52,396 nucleotides of DNA from a virus. The stretch is from positions 1 to 52,396 of the IMG/VR virus record IMGVR_UViG_3300028840_001414; one strand, 5' to 3'. Each line of letters opens with the position of its first letter. Position 1 is the stretch's first letter. Position numbers and translations under genes: made by a program. A model generated the notes under the pieces. The model worked only from the letters and a program-made list of their open reading frames with translations, ran no database searches and was not told the origin of the DNA. Positions 7,128 through 13,522 of this stretch are shown piece by piece.

Positions 7128-7499
7128 TCAAACGTAGGAAACCTCTTCGGCGTACCATTCCGCCCATAGCTGGCAGACTTCACTTTCCGGGTCGCTTTCA
7201 ACGGCTTCCTTGACGTATCGCGCGCCATGGGTGGTTAGCTCGTTCTCCAACCAACAGCCTACTTTCCATCCATCCGATAGCTCAATTGCGTTTATGCAAT
7301 CCTCCCCAGCGCCGCAGTGTTGTGGGCAATCTGCCTCCCCGCCCCCATCCGGAAATGGACCCTTGGGGAATTCGTCGGAATCGTAACTGTATTCGTCGTC
7401 TGGATCGGCCGGCGCGAATCCCTCTTTCGTGATACGTTCCCTGATTGCTTCCCCGCAATCCTTGCAGAAAATGTCGGCTGCGTAGATATAAGCGCTCAT
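7128..7499 (-). CDS. acidic zinc-ribbon conserved phage protein
   Basis: 123 residues. ATG 7499 lies behind TTGGAGGATACAACA; the longer upstream frame is rejected because this site is clearly better. The N-terminus has CKDCGEAIRERI, and CPQHCGAGEDC follows, so four or more Cys could bind zinc. The C-terminal helix ends QLWAEWYAEEVSYV. The many Asp and Glu residues (PADPDDEYSYDSDEFPKG) give a strong negative charge. I recall this family from several phage groups without a known role. Confidence 0.75.
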   Translation of the reverse strand: MSAYIYAADIFCKDCGEAIRERITKEGFAPADPDDEYSYDSDEFPKGPFPDGGGEADCPQHCGAGEDCINAIELSDGWKVGCWLENELTTHGARYVKEAVESDPESEVCQLWAEWYAEEVSYV

Positions 7500-7518
7500 T
7501 GTTGTATCCTCCAAGTAG

Positions 7519-7695
7519 TTAGGTGTTGTATGCAATCGCGCAATCACTATCACAAAATCTCTGCTCGCACTCTTCCGGTTGGAAATCTCTGCCGCACCAT
7601 GGACACTCACGGGTGTAATCTTTCCATGCGTCCGGACAACCGATTTCGTGGCATAGTACCCCATTGATTGTCAGAACTTCGCAGGATTGGCACAT
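7519..7695 (-). CDS. 58-aa Cys-rich zinc-binding protein
   Basis: ATG 7695 follows CAGGGAGAATACAGCT. The short chain contains CQSC, CHEIGC, CPWCG and CDSDC motifs, enough for two zinc sites; the second half (ECPWCGRDFQPEECEQRFC) looks like a rubredoxin or treble-clef knuckle as in bacterial zinc-ribbon regulators. Function unknown. Confidence 0.7.
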   Translation of the reverse strand: MCQSCEVLTINGVLCHEIGCPDAWKDYTRECPWCGRDFQPEECEQRFCDSDCAIAYNT

Positions 7696-7754
7696 AGCTG
7701 TATTCTCCCTGGGGTGGTGGTGGTGGTGCGTGTAAACGCACGTTCTCTCGATTC

Positions 7755-8153
7755 TCATTCCTGGATGGCGCCCGGCGCTTCGGATAGTTCCAATTCGAGC
7801 ATTGTCAATTCGTCGCTATTCTCCGCACACCACTCGCCAATATGCGCGGGGAATAAGTCGGCATTCTCCCCTTTGCTTTCAGTGCGCTCGTGGTAGCTCA
7901 CAGACTCCCCATAAGCGCCAAGGAAGCAAAGCAAGCTTTCTAGCCCCTCTTGGAGGTTTCCGCCCTGGCGACCCGATTGCAGATCGTCGCCAGTATACTT
8001 CCCCTTGTGGCCCGGAAGATCGATATGATAGCGGTAGCGGGTGCGCCCCCTATCTCCAGGGCGGGGCGAGTATTCGATTGACACAAAAGCGCCATTCACG
8101 CGCACACCTGGAAGCAAGCGCGGAGTTATCTCGGCTGGTGCATGCAAGATCAT
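7755..8153 (-). CDS. conserved phage protein, 132 aa
   Basis: ATG 8153 has the leader CAACAGGGAGAACGCACC, so the longer frame to 8210 is rejected. The first half is beta-rich (LLPGVRVNGAFVSIEYSPRP, then RTRYRYHIDLPGHKGKY) and the second half helical and acidic (GLESLLCFLGAYGESVSYHE, ELTMLELELSEAPG). Found with the same neighbours in other phages as far as I recall; no assigned activity. Confidence 0.7.
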   Translation of the reverse strand: MILHAPAEITPRLLPGVRVNGAFVSIEYSPRPGDRGRTRYRYHIDLPGHKGKYTGDDLQSGRQGGNLQEGLESLLCFLGAYGESVSYHERTESKGENADLFPAHIGEWCAENSDELTMLELELSEAPGAIQE

Positions 8154-8190
8154 GGTGCGTTCTCCCTGTTGTGGTAGTATGACGAAGCAA

Positions 8191-8252
8191 CCAACACGCC
8201 CCACTCGCAAGGTAGCGCAAGTGAGGCGTGTTGGGCGCTTCGCAAAGCGCCC
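8191..8252 (-). ncRNA. structured leader: tandem long hairpins in the leftward transcript
   Basis: The 171-base gap between genes at 8325 and 8153 folds into two strong hairpins. The first has 18-base arms (8191-8208 and 8217-8234); its only two non-Watson-Crick positions are C-A mismatches on the plus strand but G-U pairs on the minus strand, so the structure fits a leftward RNA. The second has 8-bp arms GGGCGCTT/AAGCGCCC (8233-8252) and shares two bases with the first. Upstream is a tiny frame, ATG-AAG-stop, behind AAAGGGGG. An RNA regulator, attenuator or small RNA is plausible. Confidence 0.5.
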
Positions 8253-8324
8253 GGGTGTTTACTTCATTGCGAACCCCCTTTCTACTTGTGGTTCGGTATA
8301 CTATGGGTGCGCCAAGGGGAGGGG

Positions 8325-8663
8325 CTAAGCTTCATTCCATCGGATCGATACAAAGTAGTGCAATTCGCACCCCTCACACTCACGAGTATCGTTTTCGTTT
8401 ACAATGTCGCAGCCCGCGCACACTTCCGGTTTGCGCGGCAGCGCTTTTAATCCCTCTTCCTTTATGATTCGCGCTTCCATACCCTCTACTTCCCATCCAT
8501 CGCACGCAATCTGTTCCAAGCAATCGTCGATAGCTTCGGCCGGATTATTACCGATGCCTGTTACCACGTTTTCATACGGAGTGAACGAGCACCCGCAACC
8601 CTGGAAGTATTGGGAATGCTCTATCCCGTGGTCGATTAGCTCGAATTCACCGATGGTTTTCAT
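8325..8663 (-). CDS. conserved phage protein with zinc knuckle, 112 aa
   Basis: ATG 8663 lies behind CCTAGAGAGAACCAACC. The N-terminus has QYFQGCGCSFTPYENVVTGI, the middle an acidic helical stretch (AEAIDDCLEQIACDGWEVEG), and the C-terminus CAGC…CEGC about 14 residues apart, a likely zinc ribbon. Phages of several hosts carry it beside ArdA-type genes, as I recall. No function known. Confidence 0.75.
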   Translation of the reverse strand: MKTIGEFELIDHGIEHSQYFQGCGCSFTPYENVVTGIGNNPAEAIDDCLEQIACDGWEVEGMEARIIKEEGLKALPRKPEVCAGCDIVNENDTRECEGCELHYFVSIRWNEA

Positions 8664-8695
8664 GGTTGGTTCTCTCTAGGGTGTGGTTACTATCA

Positions 8696-8902
8696 CTAGT
8701 TATGTAGGGCAACAGCCCTATCGATTTCTCGTTGATCGTCGGAGTGAGTCTGTATGATATGTAAATTACTGTGTACATATCCGTTATCTCTGTATTCCTG
8801 ATATTCTTCCCGCACTACTCTCAGGCTAAAATCTCCGAACGCAATTTCCCAAGGGTCACACTCCTCTTGCCTAGTTAGTAGTGTGTAATAGGCCCTTTTC
8901 AT
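8696..8902 (-). CDS. small protein, 68 aa
   Basis: ATG 8902 with the leader CCTGGAGAATGCAACC, the clearest copy of the shared initiation cassette. The chain alternates a strand (MKRAYYTLLTRQEECDPWEI), a helix (RVVREEYQEYRDNG) and an end rich in His and Asp. No family recognised. Confidence 0.7.
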   Translation of the reverse strand: MKRAYYTLLTRQEECDPWEIAFGDFSLRVVREEYQEYRDNGYVHSNLHIIQTHSDDQREIDRAVALHN

Positions 8903-8925
8903 GGTTGCATTCTCCAGGGTGCTAG

Positions 8926-9387
8926 TTAGTCAAGGTTGTAACGCTTCTCTACTTCGTCGCGGTCTGTGAACGTGAGGGGGTAGCTATCGAAATTGTCCAA
9001 CCCGTGGTAATCGTAAAGCGCCCGATATGCTTCGGCGCGCTCTAGCGAATCATCGGAGCACAAGTAACGGCGCAAGCCATCACTGGGGACGCCTACATAA
9101 CGCGCGGCAGATTCCAATTCATCGGCAAACCACGCGGACAATTCGGGGTGGAACCTGTTATCAGAAAGAACCTCATTCTCCCAAGAGCATTTCTCCAGAA
9201 TAAAGCGATACACTCGCCATTCGATCGGTTCGCGGTGCTCGCCCTCCCCGATTGGTTCCAGCACTTCGCACTCCGGCGGGTAAACACCTGTAGTGTCGCG
9301 GTAGACAAACACCCCGCCATAGTCAACCGGGTTGCAATCCCCGATATTTGCGAGTAGTTCCCATTTTGGTTGCGTGGTAGTTCCCAT
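8926..9387 (-). CDS. acidic conserved phage protein, 153 aa
   Basis: ATG 9387 follows AAGGGGAAAGTT. The sequence is acidic with aromatic patches; notable segments are DYGGVFVYRDTTGVYPPECE, a helix PELSAWFADELESAARYVG, and YPLTFTDRDEVEKRYNLD at the end. I recall similar phage proteins named only as hypothetical. Charge and position next to ArdA leave an anti-defence role open. Confidence 0.75.
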   Translation of the reverse strand: MGTTTQPKWELLANIGDCNPVDYGGVFVYRDTTGVYPPECEVLEPIGEGEHREPIEWRVYRFILEKCSWENEVLSDNRFHPELSAWFADELESAARYVGVPSDGLRRYLCSDDSLERAEAYRALYDYHGLDNFDSYPLTFTDRDEVEKRYNLD

Positions 9388-9397
9388 AACTTTCCCC

Positions 9398-9544
9398 TTA
9401 GATACGGTTGCAGTGTGACAAGATAGAAAGGAACGTAGCCCCCTTGCTGGCCAGTAGACAATGAATGAATACCCGCAATCCGAAAGCGCGGATTATCTGC
9501 GCCGGATGGGCTAACACTTCGCGCTTACAGATGAACCCGCTCAT
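9398..9544 (-). CDS. 48-aa protein with hydrophobic core
   Basis: ATG 9544 is preceded by CAGGGAGATTTTGAGA. The peptide has a hydrophobic stretch (IIRAFGLRVFIHCLLASKGA) that might touch a membrane and a Cys near each end. Its stop lies within the ribosome site of the next gene. Function unknown. Confidence 0.6.
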   Translation of the reverse strand: MSGFICKREVLAHPAQIIRAFGLRVFIHCLLASKGATFLSILSHCNRI

Positions 9545-9546
9545 TC

Positions 9547-9642
9547 TCAAAATCTCCCTGGCATTGTGGGGTTGGCAGTGTGGATAAGGATAATCCCAAC
9601 CCAACACCCGATAGCGAACAGGATAAAGGCTGTGCAGATCAT
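9547..9642 (-). CDS. 31-aa single-pass membrane peptide
   Basis: ATG 9642 follows AAGGGGGAAGTT, a strong site. The peptide is almost all one transmembrane segment (ICTAFILFAIGCWVGIILI) with a short polar tail. Its stop lies three bases before the start of the 48-aa gene. Very small hydrophobic early phage peptides can modify membranes or exclude other phages, but nothing specific is shown here. Confidence 0.55.
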   Translation of the reverse strand: MICTAFILFAIGCWVGIILIHTANPTMPGRF

Positions 9643-9657
9643 AACTTCCCCCTTGTG

Positions 9658-9852
9658 TTACTCAGTGGCGCTACAAGCGCGAAGAAAGCACGAGCGGTCA
9701 AATTGCGGGTTGTCACTCTTGAGGCATTCAGACAAGCGCAAAGCAAGAATATCGATTGCGCCATGGGCGCCGGCGCTTTGCGTGCTTTCCAGGTTGCGCA
9801 CTTCAGAGATAGCCCCTGCAATCATCCGGTAGTGTTTGCGTGACATAGCCAT
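9658..9852 (-). CDS. conserved small phage protein, first gene of the leftward operon
   Basis: 64 residues from ATG 9852 behind CAGGGAGAATGCAGCT. It reads MAMSRKHYRMIAGAISEVRN, a middle helix (DILALRLSECLKSDNPQFD) and the tail RSCFLRACSATE. The pattern of KHY near the start and NPxFDRxxFxxAC at the end is common in short phage proteins of unknown role. An overlapping frame at 9639-9821 lacks a ribosome site and is rejected. Confidence 0.8.
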   Translation of the reverse strand: MAMSRKHYRMIAGAISEVRNLESTQSAGAHGAIDILALRLSECLKSDNPQFDRSCFLRACSATE

Positions 9853-10069
9853 AGCTGCATTCTCCCTGAGGTGTATGGGTGAATAGGTTGCTCCACTACT
9901 GAAAGAGTAGCTTGGAAAAACTACGCTTGACGAAGTAGCTTGGAAAAAGCAAAAAACTTTCTGCGATTTCCTAAACTCACGTTGCGATTGTGCCGATAGG
10001 TTTGATAAGGTAGGGAATGCGCGTAAGGGGGAAATACGACAAGTACACTTGCATTAAAGGATCGGCACA
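9853..10069. promoter_or_regulatory. divergent control region between the leftward operon and the XRE gene
   Basis: This 217-bp gap separates the two transcription directions. It contains a 15-bp direct repeat AGTAGCTTGGAAAAA at 9906-9920 and 9934-9948 (28 bp apart), an inverted repeat whose 11-bp arms lie at 9987-9997 and 10061-10071, and a small dyad CAAGTacACTTG at 10040-10051. These are good candidates for regulator sites controlling both promoters. I could not pick convincing -35/-10 pairs. Confidence 0.65.
9906..9948. repeat. 15-bp direct repeat, operator-like
   Basis: AGTAGCTTGGAAAAA occurs twice with starts 28 bp apart upstream of the leftward operon. Repeats on nearly the same face of the helix in a divergent promoter region suggest a protein-binding site. 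Confidence 0.6.
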
Positions 10070-10291
10070 ATGATCGACTACCGGAGTAGAATCAAACGGC
10101 GCCGAAGAGAACTAGGATTGACGCAAGAGGAGCTAGCCAAACGAGCCAAGATACGGCAGTCGCACCTATCGGCCATTGAACGTGGAGCAAGCCGGACGGT
10201 CACCGTCGATACACTGACTAAGGTAGCTCGAGCGCTGAAGTGTAAAATTGGAGCGCTAGTCGATTCAGACTGCAAAGGGTGTAGCGAGTGA
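10070..10291 (+). CDS. XRE/Cro-CI-type regulator
   Basis: 73 residues, almost entirely one helix-turn-helix domain. RSRIKRRRRELGLTQEELAK begins the fold, RQSHLSAIERG is the recognition helix region, and TVDTLTKVARALKCKIGALV closes it; two Cys lie in the last residues. It lacks the C-terminal cleavage and dimer domain of lambda CI, so it is Cro-like or a small C-type repressor. It diverges from the leftward operon, and its start codon lies within the right arm of an 11-bp inverted repeat, which hints at autoregulation. The next gene starts within its stop codon. Confidence 0.88.
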   Translation: MIDYRSRIKRRRRELGLTQEELAKRAKIRQSHLSAIERGASRTVTVDTLTKVARALKCKIGALVDSDCKGCSE

Positions 10292-10410
10292 CGTGGCAAT
10301 ATATACTGTGTGCGCTGGCGTGTGCGGTGGTGTATGCGGTTGGCGTGTGGTATGCGTGTAGGCTGTATTATTGGCTTGTGCGTAGGTGTGAAGAGGATAG
10401 GGGCGAGTGA
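10288..10410 (+). CDS. 40-aa membrane protein coupled to the XRE gene
   Basis: A GTG start overlaps the XRE stop (GTGA), with AAGGGTG ten bases upstream. The peptide starts MTWQYILCALACAVVYAVGV and carries a ~22-residue transmembrane segment, two Tyr/Trp patches at the interface and the charged tail RRCEEDRGE. Coupling to a repressor-like gene suggests co-expression in the lysogen, as for small exclusion or sensor peptides; function unknown. Confidence 0.55.
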   Translation: MTWQYILCALACAVVYAVGVWYACRLYYWLVRRCEEDRGE

Positions 10411-10501
10411 GTGGGCAGGGCAAGTGTAGTCATAGTGATGACACAATAGGCGAGTGTGCGTAGGGTGTAGTCAGAGTGATGGCGCCTAAATCGTGTAACA
10501 A

Positions 10502-10559
10502 CGCAATTTCGTTGCGCGACCATTGCAAAATGCAATGGTACACATTGCAAATTTGCAAT
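10502..10559. promoter_or_regulatory. cluster of three TTGCAA-type operator dyads
   Basis: Three inverted repeats lie in a row: CGCAA-N5-TTGCG (10502-10516), CCATTGCA-AAA-TGCAATGG (10520-10538) and the perfect palindrome ATTGCAAATTTGCAAT (10544-10559). Their centres are about 20 and 22 bp apart, close to two helical turns, like the three-operator arrays of temperate phage repressors. The nearby XRE protein is the natural candidate ligand. Confidence 0.65.
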
Positions 10560-10913
10560 ACTACACCACCACACTAGCCTATCCTTATGACTACGCTGGC
10601 GTAGTGAGGTACGGCACATTGCCATAAGTATAGTGGTGTCAATAGCTTACGGCACGATACACAGCGGGTGCTCGACCCGAACCGTAAATAGAATTGTACG
10701 GATCACGCCGAGGGGCCCCACACCTTAGATTGTTGCCAACCCCCCCCGGCCTTCTCCGGTTCCCCCTGTACCTACCCCGCCTCCGGCGCCACGCCACTTC
10801 TGAAACGCTCCGAGGGGCCCCAGAGCCATGCTCGGCAGGCCAAGTGTAGCGAAACGATGCACCACCATTGGTTTAGCTAGGCATGGAGGGAGAGGTATAC
10901 ACCCCTCTTAGCG

Positions 10914-11186
10914 GTGTCCAAAGGTGTCCCCTATTTTCGGCCAAGTGTCCGGGACACTTAAACCCTTACTATCAAAGGACTTAACCCCCGAAATCCCGAA
11001 GTGTCCCCCGGGGACACTAAAAGAAACCGAAAATGAAGAAAGGAAAGGTGGGGGGGGGGACACCGGGACACACACACACACACACACCACACACACACTC
11101 ATATATACTATATATATAGTATTTTTTCCCTTGCTCCCCCCCCATTTTCGTGTCCCGTTTTTCATACCGGACACCGGGGGGACACT
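10914..11186. other. candidate replication origin or packaging site: GTGTCC word cluster
   Basis: The word GTGTCC or its complement GGACAC occurs 11 times in about 270 bp (starts at 10914, 10924, 10945, 10952, 11001, 11012, 11058, 11066, 11150, 11169, 11180). Random expectation on both strands is near 0.13. Four of them form two odd palindromes, AAGTGTCC-G-GGACACTT and AGTGTCCCC-C-GGGGACACT. Next to them are a G run, a CA repeat and an AT-rich block (11099-11127). Iterons plus an AT-rich unwinding stretch resemble an origin; the position before the packaging genes also fits a pac or cos region. Confidence 0.5.
11070..11127. repeat. CA microsatellite followed by AT-rich tract
   Basis: A run of alternating CA of about 30 bases, interrupted once, passes into a TA-rich stretch with the dyad ACTATATATATAGT and then six T. 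This low-complexity DNA lies inside the GTGTCC cluster and would melt easily. Confidence 0.85.
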
Positions 11187-11320
11187 TCGGGGCGCTTACC
11201 CCCTGCTACTACGCCATACTAGCGAAGTACCTCTTTTAGGCCCCCCATCTCTTTGCGATGCCCCTCTCCGGCGTCCGACCTGGCCCGCCCTCCTTGGCCG
11301 GCAAAGGCTGTGATTCTCAA

Positions 11321-11362
11321 GTGGCTGGTTTCAGAGTTGGAAAAATCACTTGTTGGTAAAAT
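11321..11362 (+). promoter_or_regulatory. phage promoter of the GTGGCTGG class, copy 1
   Basis: GTGGCTGG at 11321-11328 is followed after exactly 28 nt by TAAAAT (11357-11362), with TGG just before the hexamer (an extended -10). The same arrangement with the same 28-nt spacing is found at 17114 and 36793. The predicted start near 11369 leaves a ~43-nt leader to the first packaging-module gene. Confidence 0.7.
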
Positions 11363-11411
11363 GGAGTTAGTGCTTGAGTTTCTGGGTTTCTGAATTTCTG
11401 AGGGGTACAAA

Positions 11412-11711
11412 ATGAGCGAAATGGCGTGTTTGACGGGGTGTGGAGAGAAGGCGAAAACTCGTGGGCTGTGCGCCTGTTGCTACAGCACGGCTCGCTGCCG
11501 GGTGAATTCCAAGCTCACAACTTGGAAGGAGTTGGAGGCGTTGGGGTTGATCCTGCCGTCTACTCGCGGTGCGACAAACAAGCCCCTAGACGAAGCGCTT
11601 GAGGCAAAGCGGGCCAAGAAGGACGAGGCCAGCCCCGCCGAAGACCAGGCGGCCCCGGAGCAACCCGAAGCCGAGGAAGCTCCCGTCACTGCCGTGCCTT
11701 GGGAGAGGTAA
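11412..11711 (+). CDS. small Cys-rich protein, first gene of the packaging block
   Basis: 99 residues from ATG 11412 behind GAGGGG. The N-terminal ~45 residues hold CLTGCGEKAKTRGLCACCYS, a zinc-binding pattern (CxxxC…CxxC) followed by a TWKELEALGLILPS helix; this pattern recurs in short proteins of planctomycetes and their phages as I recall. The tail is Ala/Glu/Pro-rich and disordered. It may bind DNA. The next gene begins at the base after its stop. Confidence 0.7.
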   Translation: MSEMACLTGCGEKAKTRGLCACCYSTARCRVNSKLTTWKELEALGLILPSTRGATNKPLDEALEAKRAKKDEASPAEDQAAPEQPEAEEAPVTAVPWER

Positions 11712-12332
11712 GTGGGCAAGAAACGAAAAGCACCCGCGACCGGCAATAGCATTACCGAACTCTCTCACCGGGCTAAAGCGGTCCTTTGGCGCCAGGACAC
11801 CGGGGAGAGGGTGACTTACAACAAATGGAAAGCCAGGGTCACGTCGCTGAAGAGCCAGGGAATGTCTAACAATGAGGCTATCGTTCGCGCCTCGCAGGAA
11901 TTTCCGTGTCTGGGAATCGTGCTGAGAGACTACGATCTCAGCAGATGGATTCCCGTAAAGAAGGAAGACGCACCCGCGCAGACGACAGACCCGCACCCTC
12001 CTTCGGCGCCGAAAGAGGATGGTGGATTGGTCGTTGATGGGCACGAGCAATCGTACCGCGATAATCTCCGTTGGGCGATCGAGGCAGCCGGCGTTTATAT
12101 GCGCACTAAGGCTCAGCCTGAGAAGTGTCCGAACAACGCGGCCTACTATCTCTACACGCAGGCAATCGAGGCGCCGAAGGATTTTATGGCTAAGGTCGGC
12201 CAGATCGAAAGCAAGGAAGATACCGAGGCCAAGAACAAGGCGAATATCCGTAAGGAGTCGCGAAAGAGTGTTGACGAGATCAACGAATATCTGGACGAAC
12301 TGGATTTAGACAACGAGGAGAGCGATGCCTAG
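11712..12332 (+). CDS. candidate small terminase subunit
   Basis: 206 residues from GTG 11712, directly after the preceding stop, with GGGAGAGG upstream. The N-terminal part has a helix-turn-helix-like stretch (YNKWKARVTSLKSQGMSNNE, then AIVRASQEFPCLGIVLRDYD), the middle a Pro-rich linker, and the C-terminal half a long charged coiled coil (DFMAKVGQIESKEDTEAKNK, then an acidic end). A DNA-binding head plus coiled coil upstream of the large terminase is the usual small-subunit layout. I see no diagnostic sequence match, so the call rests on architecture and position. Confidence 0.5.
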   Translation: MGKKRKAPATGNSITELSHRAKAVLWRQDTGERVTYNKWKARVTSLKSQGMSNNEAIVRASQEFPCLGIVLRDYDLSRWIPVKKEDAPAQTTDPHPPSAPKEDGGLVVDGHEQSYRDNLRWAIEAAGVYMRTKAQPEKCPNNAAYYLYTQAIEAPKDFMAKVGQIESKEDTEAKNKANIRKESRKSVDEINEYLDELDLDNEESDA

Positions 12333-12606
12333 GCTCCGAATGCCGCTGACGTTTTGCAAGAAGCCTACCACTGGTGGTCGAAAAAAGAAAAAGAAGACTC
12401 TTGAGGCCGTTGATTCGTGCGACAACTGCGGGGCGCCGCTTGGCAGGGAGTGTGTGCGTTCTTACGGCTCGGCCGTATGCGCCGTCAGTGACGGTATACA
12501 CGTCGCGAGATTCAGCGACGGTGAGGCTCTGAAGCCGCATTTTTTTTGTTCTGCGGAATGTAAACTGGCATTTGCTGCCGACTGGCAGCAAACGCACTTA
12601 TTCTAA
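12325..12606 (+). CDS. 93-aa zinc-finger protein
   Basis: ATG 12325 overlaps the previous stop by 8 nt and has GGAGAG upstream. After a very basic segment (GGRKKKKKTLEAV) comes CDNCGAP, a beta stretch with further Cys, and FFCSAECKLAFAADW, a YHS/MYM-like treble-clef ending. Likely nucleic-acid or protein binding. Lies between the candidate small terminase and the protease. Confidence 0.7.
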   Translation: MPRLRMPLTFCKKPTTGGRKKKKKTLEAVDSCDNCGAPLGRECVRSYGSAVCAVSDGIHVARFSDGEALKPHFFCSAECKLAFAADWQQTHLF

Positions 12607-12616
12607 GGGGGCTGCC

Positions 12617-13492
12617 GTGAAGGAAAGTAGAGTATGGTTTTGGTTGCTTTTGTTGGCTTTTGCAACATTTTTGTCGTCGATCACGTATGGCGGCGAGGTT
12701 GTGCAGAACGTATACGAGAACACTGTCATCATTACAGACGGCAGCGGCCACGGCTCCGGGGTCTTGTTCACTCGCGATGGTCGCACCTTCGTCTGGACGG
12801 CTGCCCACGTCGCCGACATTTTCATGCAGCCTGACGGCTCGTTTCGGGACGCGACGATCCGGCAGGGCGAGAAGCGCGCCGTTGCTCGCGTGCTCCGTGC
12901 CGGCGATTACGAGACCGATACGGACTGCGCGTTGCTGGAGATCATCAGCGGCGACAAGATGGAGGGGGACGCACGGTTCTACCGCGCTTTCGATGAAGTG
13001 AAGCTCGGCCAGGAGATCATCGTCTGCGGGACGCCGCTTGATATTGAGTGGAACGAGCGGCTTGTGTCGTTCGGTCGATTTTCGGCTATCGACAGGTTGT
13101 GCGACGGATACCCGCTCCTGAAGGCCCGCCGGCTCGATTTCGTGGACATTACCGCGTACCCCGGTAACTCAGGCGGCCCGGTGGTGGACGCGAAAGACGG
13201 CGGGATCGTTGGCCTGCTGGTGATGGGCTCGCAGCCGAGGCTCCTCATTATCGAGCCGACGCGCAACATTTACGAGTGGGCCCGTAGTCACGATTGTTTC
13301 TGGGCCTTCGATCGATCGGTTCCGATGCCTGATTCGATCTATCCGTGGCCTGGCGATTTGCACGTCAGAGAGTGCCGGGAAAAAGCGGACTCTCGCGGCA
13401 GCGAATGGGGTAGCTCCCCACCGCAAGAGAAGGCCGCTAGACGCCGGGGGATTCTCGACATTATCATTGAAGCGATCTTCAACGCTGCGTAG
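12617..13492 (+). CDS. exported trypsin-like serine protease
   Basis: 291 residues from GTG 12617 (AAGGGGGC upstream, 10 bases after the previous stop). An N-terminal signal segment (WFWLLLLAFATFLSS) is followed by a chymotrypsin-fold protease with the full catalytic triad: His in TAAHVAD (~64), Asp in TDTDCALLE (~101) and Ser in GNSGGPVV (~184). GSGVLF and the glycine-rich GTPLDIEW turn match DegP/S1-type enzymes; no PDZ domain follows, only a basic tail. A secreted endoprotease between terminase genes is unusual. It could act on envelope proteins at lysis or entry, or on virion proteins if the leader is not an export signal. Confidence 0.85.
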   Translation: MKESRVWFWLLLLAFATFLSSITYGGEVVQNVYENTVIITDGSGHGSGVLFTRDGRTFVWTAAHVADIFMQPDGSFRDATIRQGEKRAVARVLRAGDYETDTDCALLEIISGDKMEGDARFYRAFDEVKLGQEIIVCGTPLDIEWNERLVSFGRFSAIDRLCDGYPLLKARRLDFVDITAYPGNSGGPVVDAKDGGIVGLLVMGSQPRLLIIEPTRNIYEWARSHDCFWAFDRSVPMPDSIYPWPGDLHVRECREKADSRGSEWGSSPPQEKAARRRGILDIIIEAIFNAA

Positions 13493-13522
13493 CAGCGAAA
13501 GAGGCAAGGGGCAAGGGGCGGC

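Larger units (their letters stand above)
10411..11411. other. 1-kb non-coding region before the packaging genes
   Basis: No supported gene is present; the open frames here are low-complexity. In order it holds two near-identical 16-nt words (TGTAGTCAKAGTGATG at 10427 and 10469), the three-dyad operator cluster at 10502-10559, a 7-bp dyad at 10590-10605, two copies of CGAGGGGCCCCA near 10709 and 10810, the GTGTCC cluster with CA and TA tracts, and the first GTGGCTGG promoter. Confidence 0.8.

Noticed and set aside
9639-9821. Minus-strand frame overlapping the first operon gene
   Set aside because: No ribosome site and entirely overlapped by the well-supported 9658-9852 gene.
10908-11313. Open frames on both strands across the GTGTCC/CA region
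   Set aside because: They translate simple repeats (Thr-His runs, Gly and Pro runs), have no ribosome sites and overlap each other on opposite strands.
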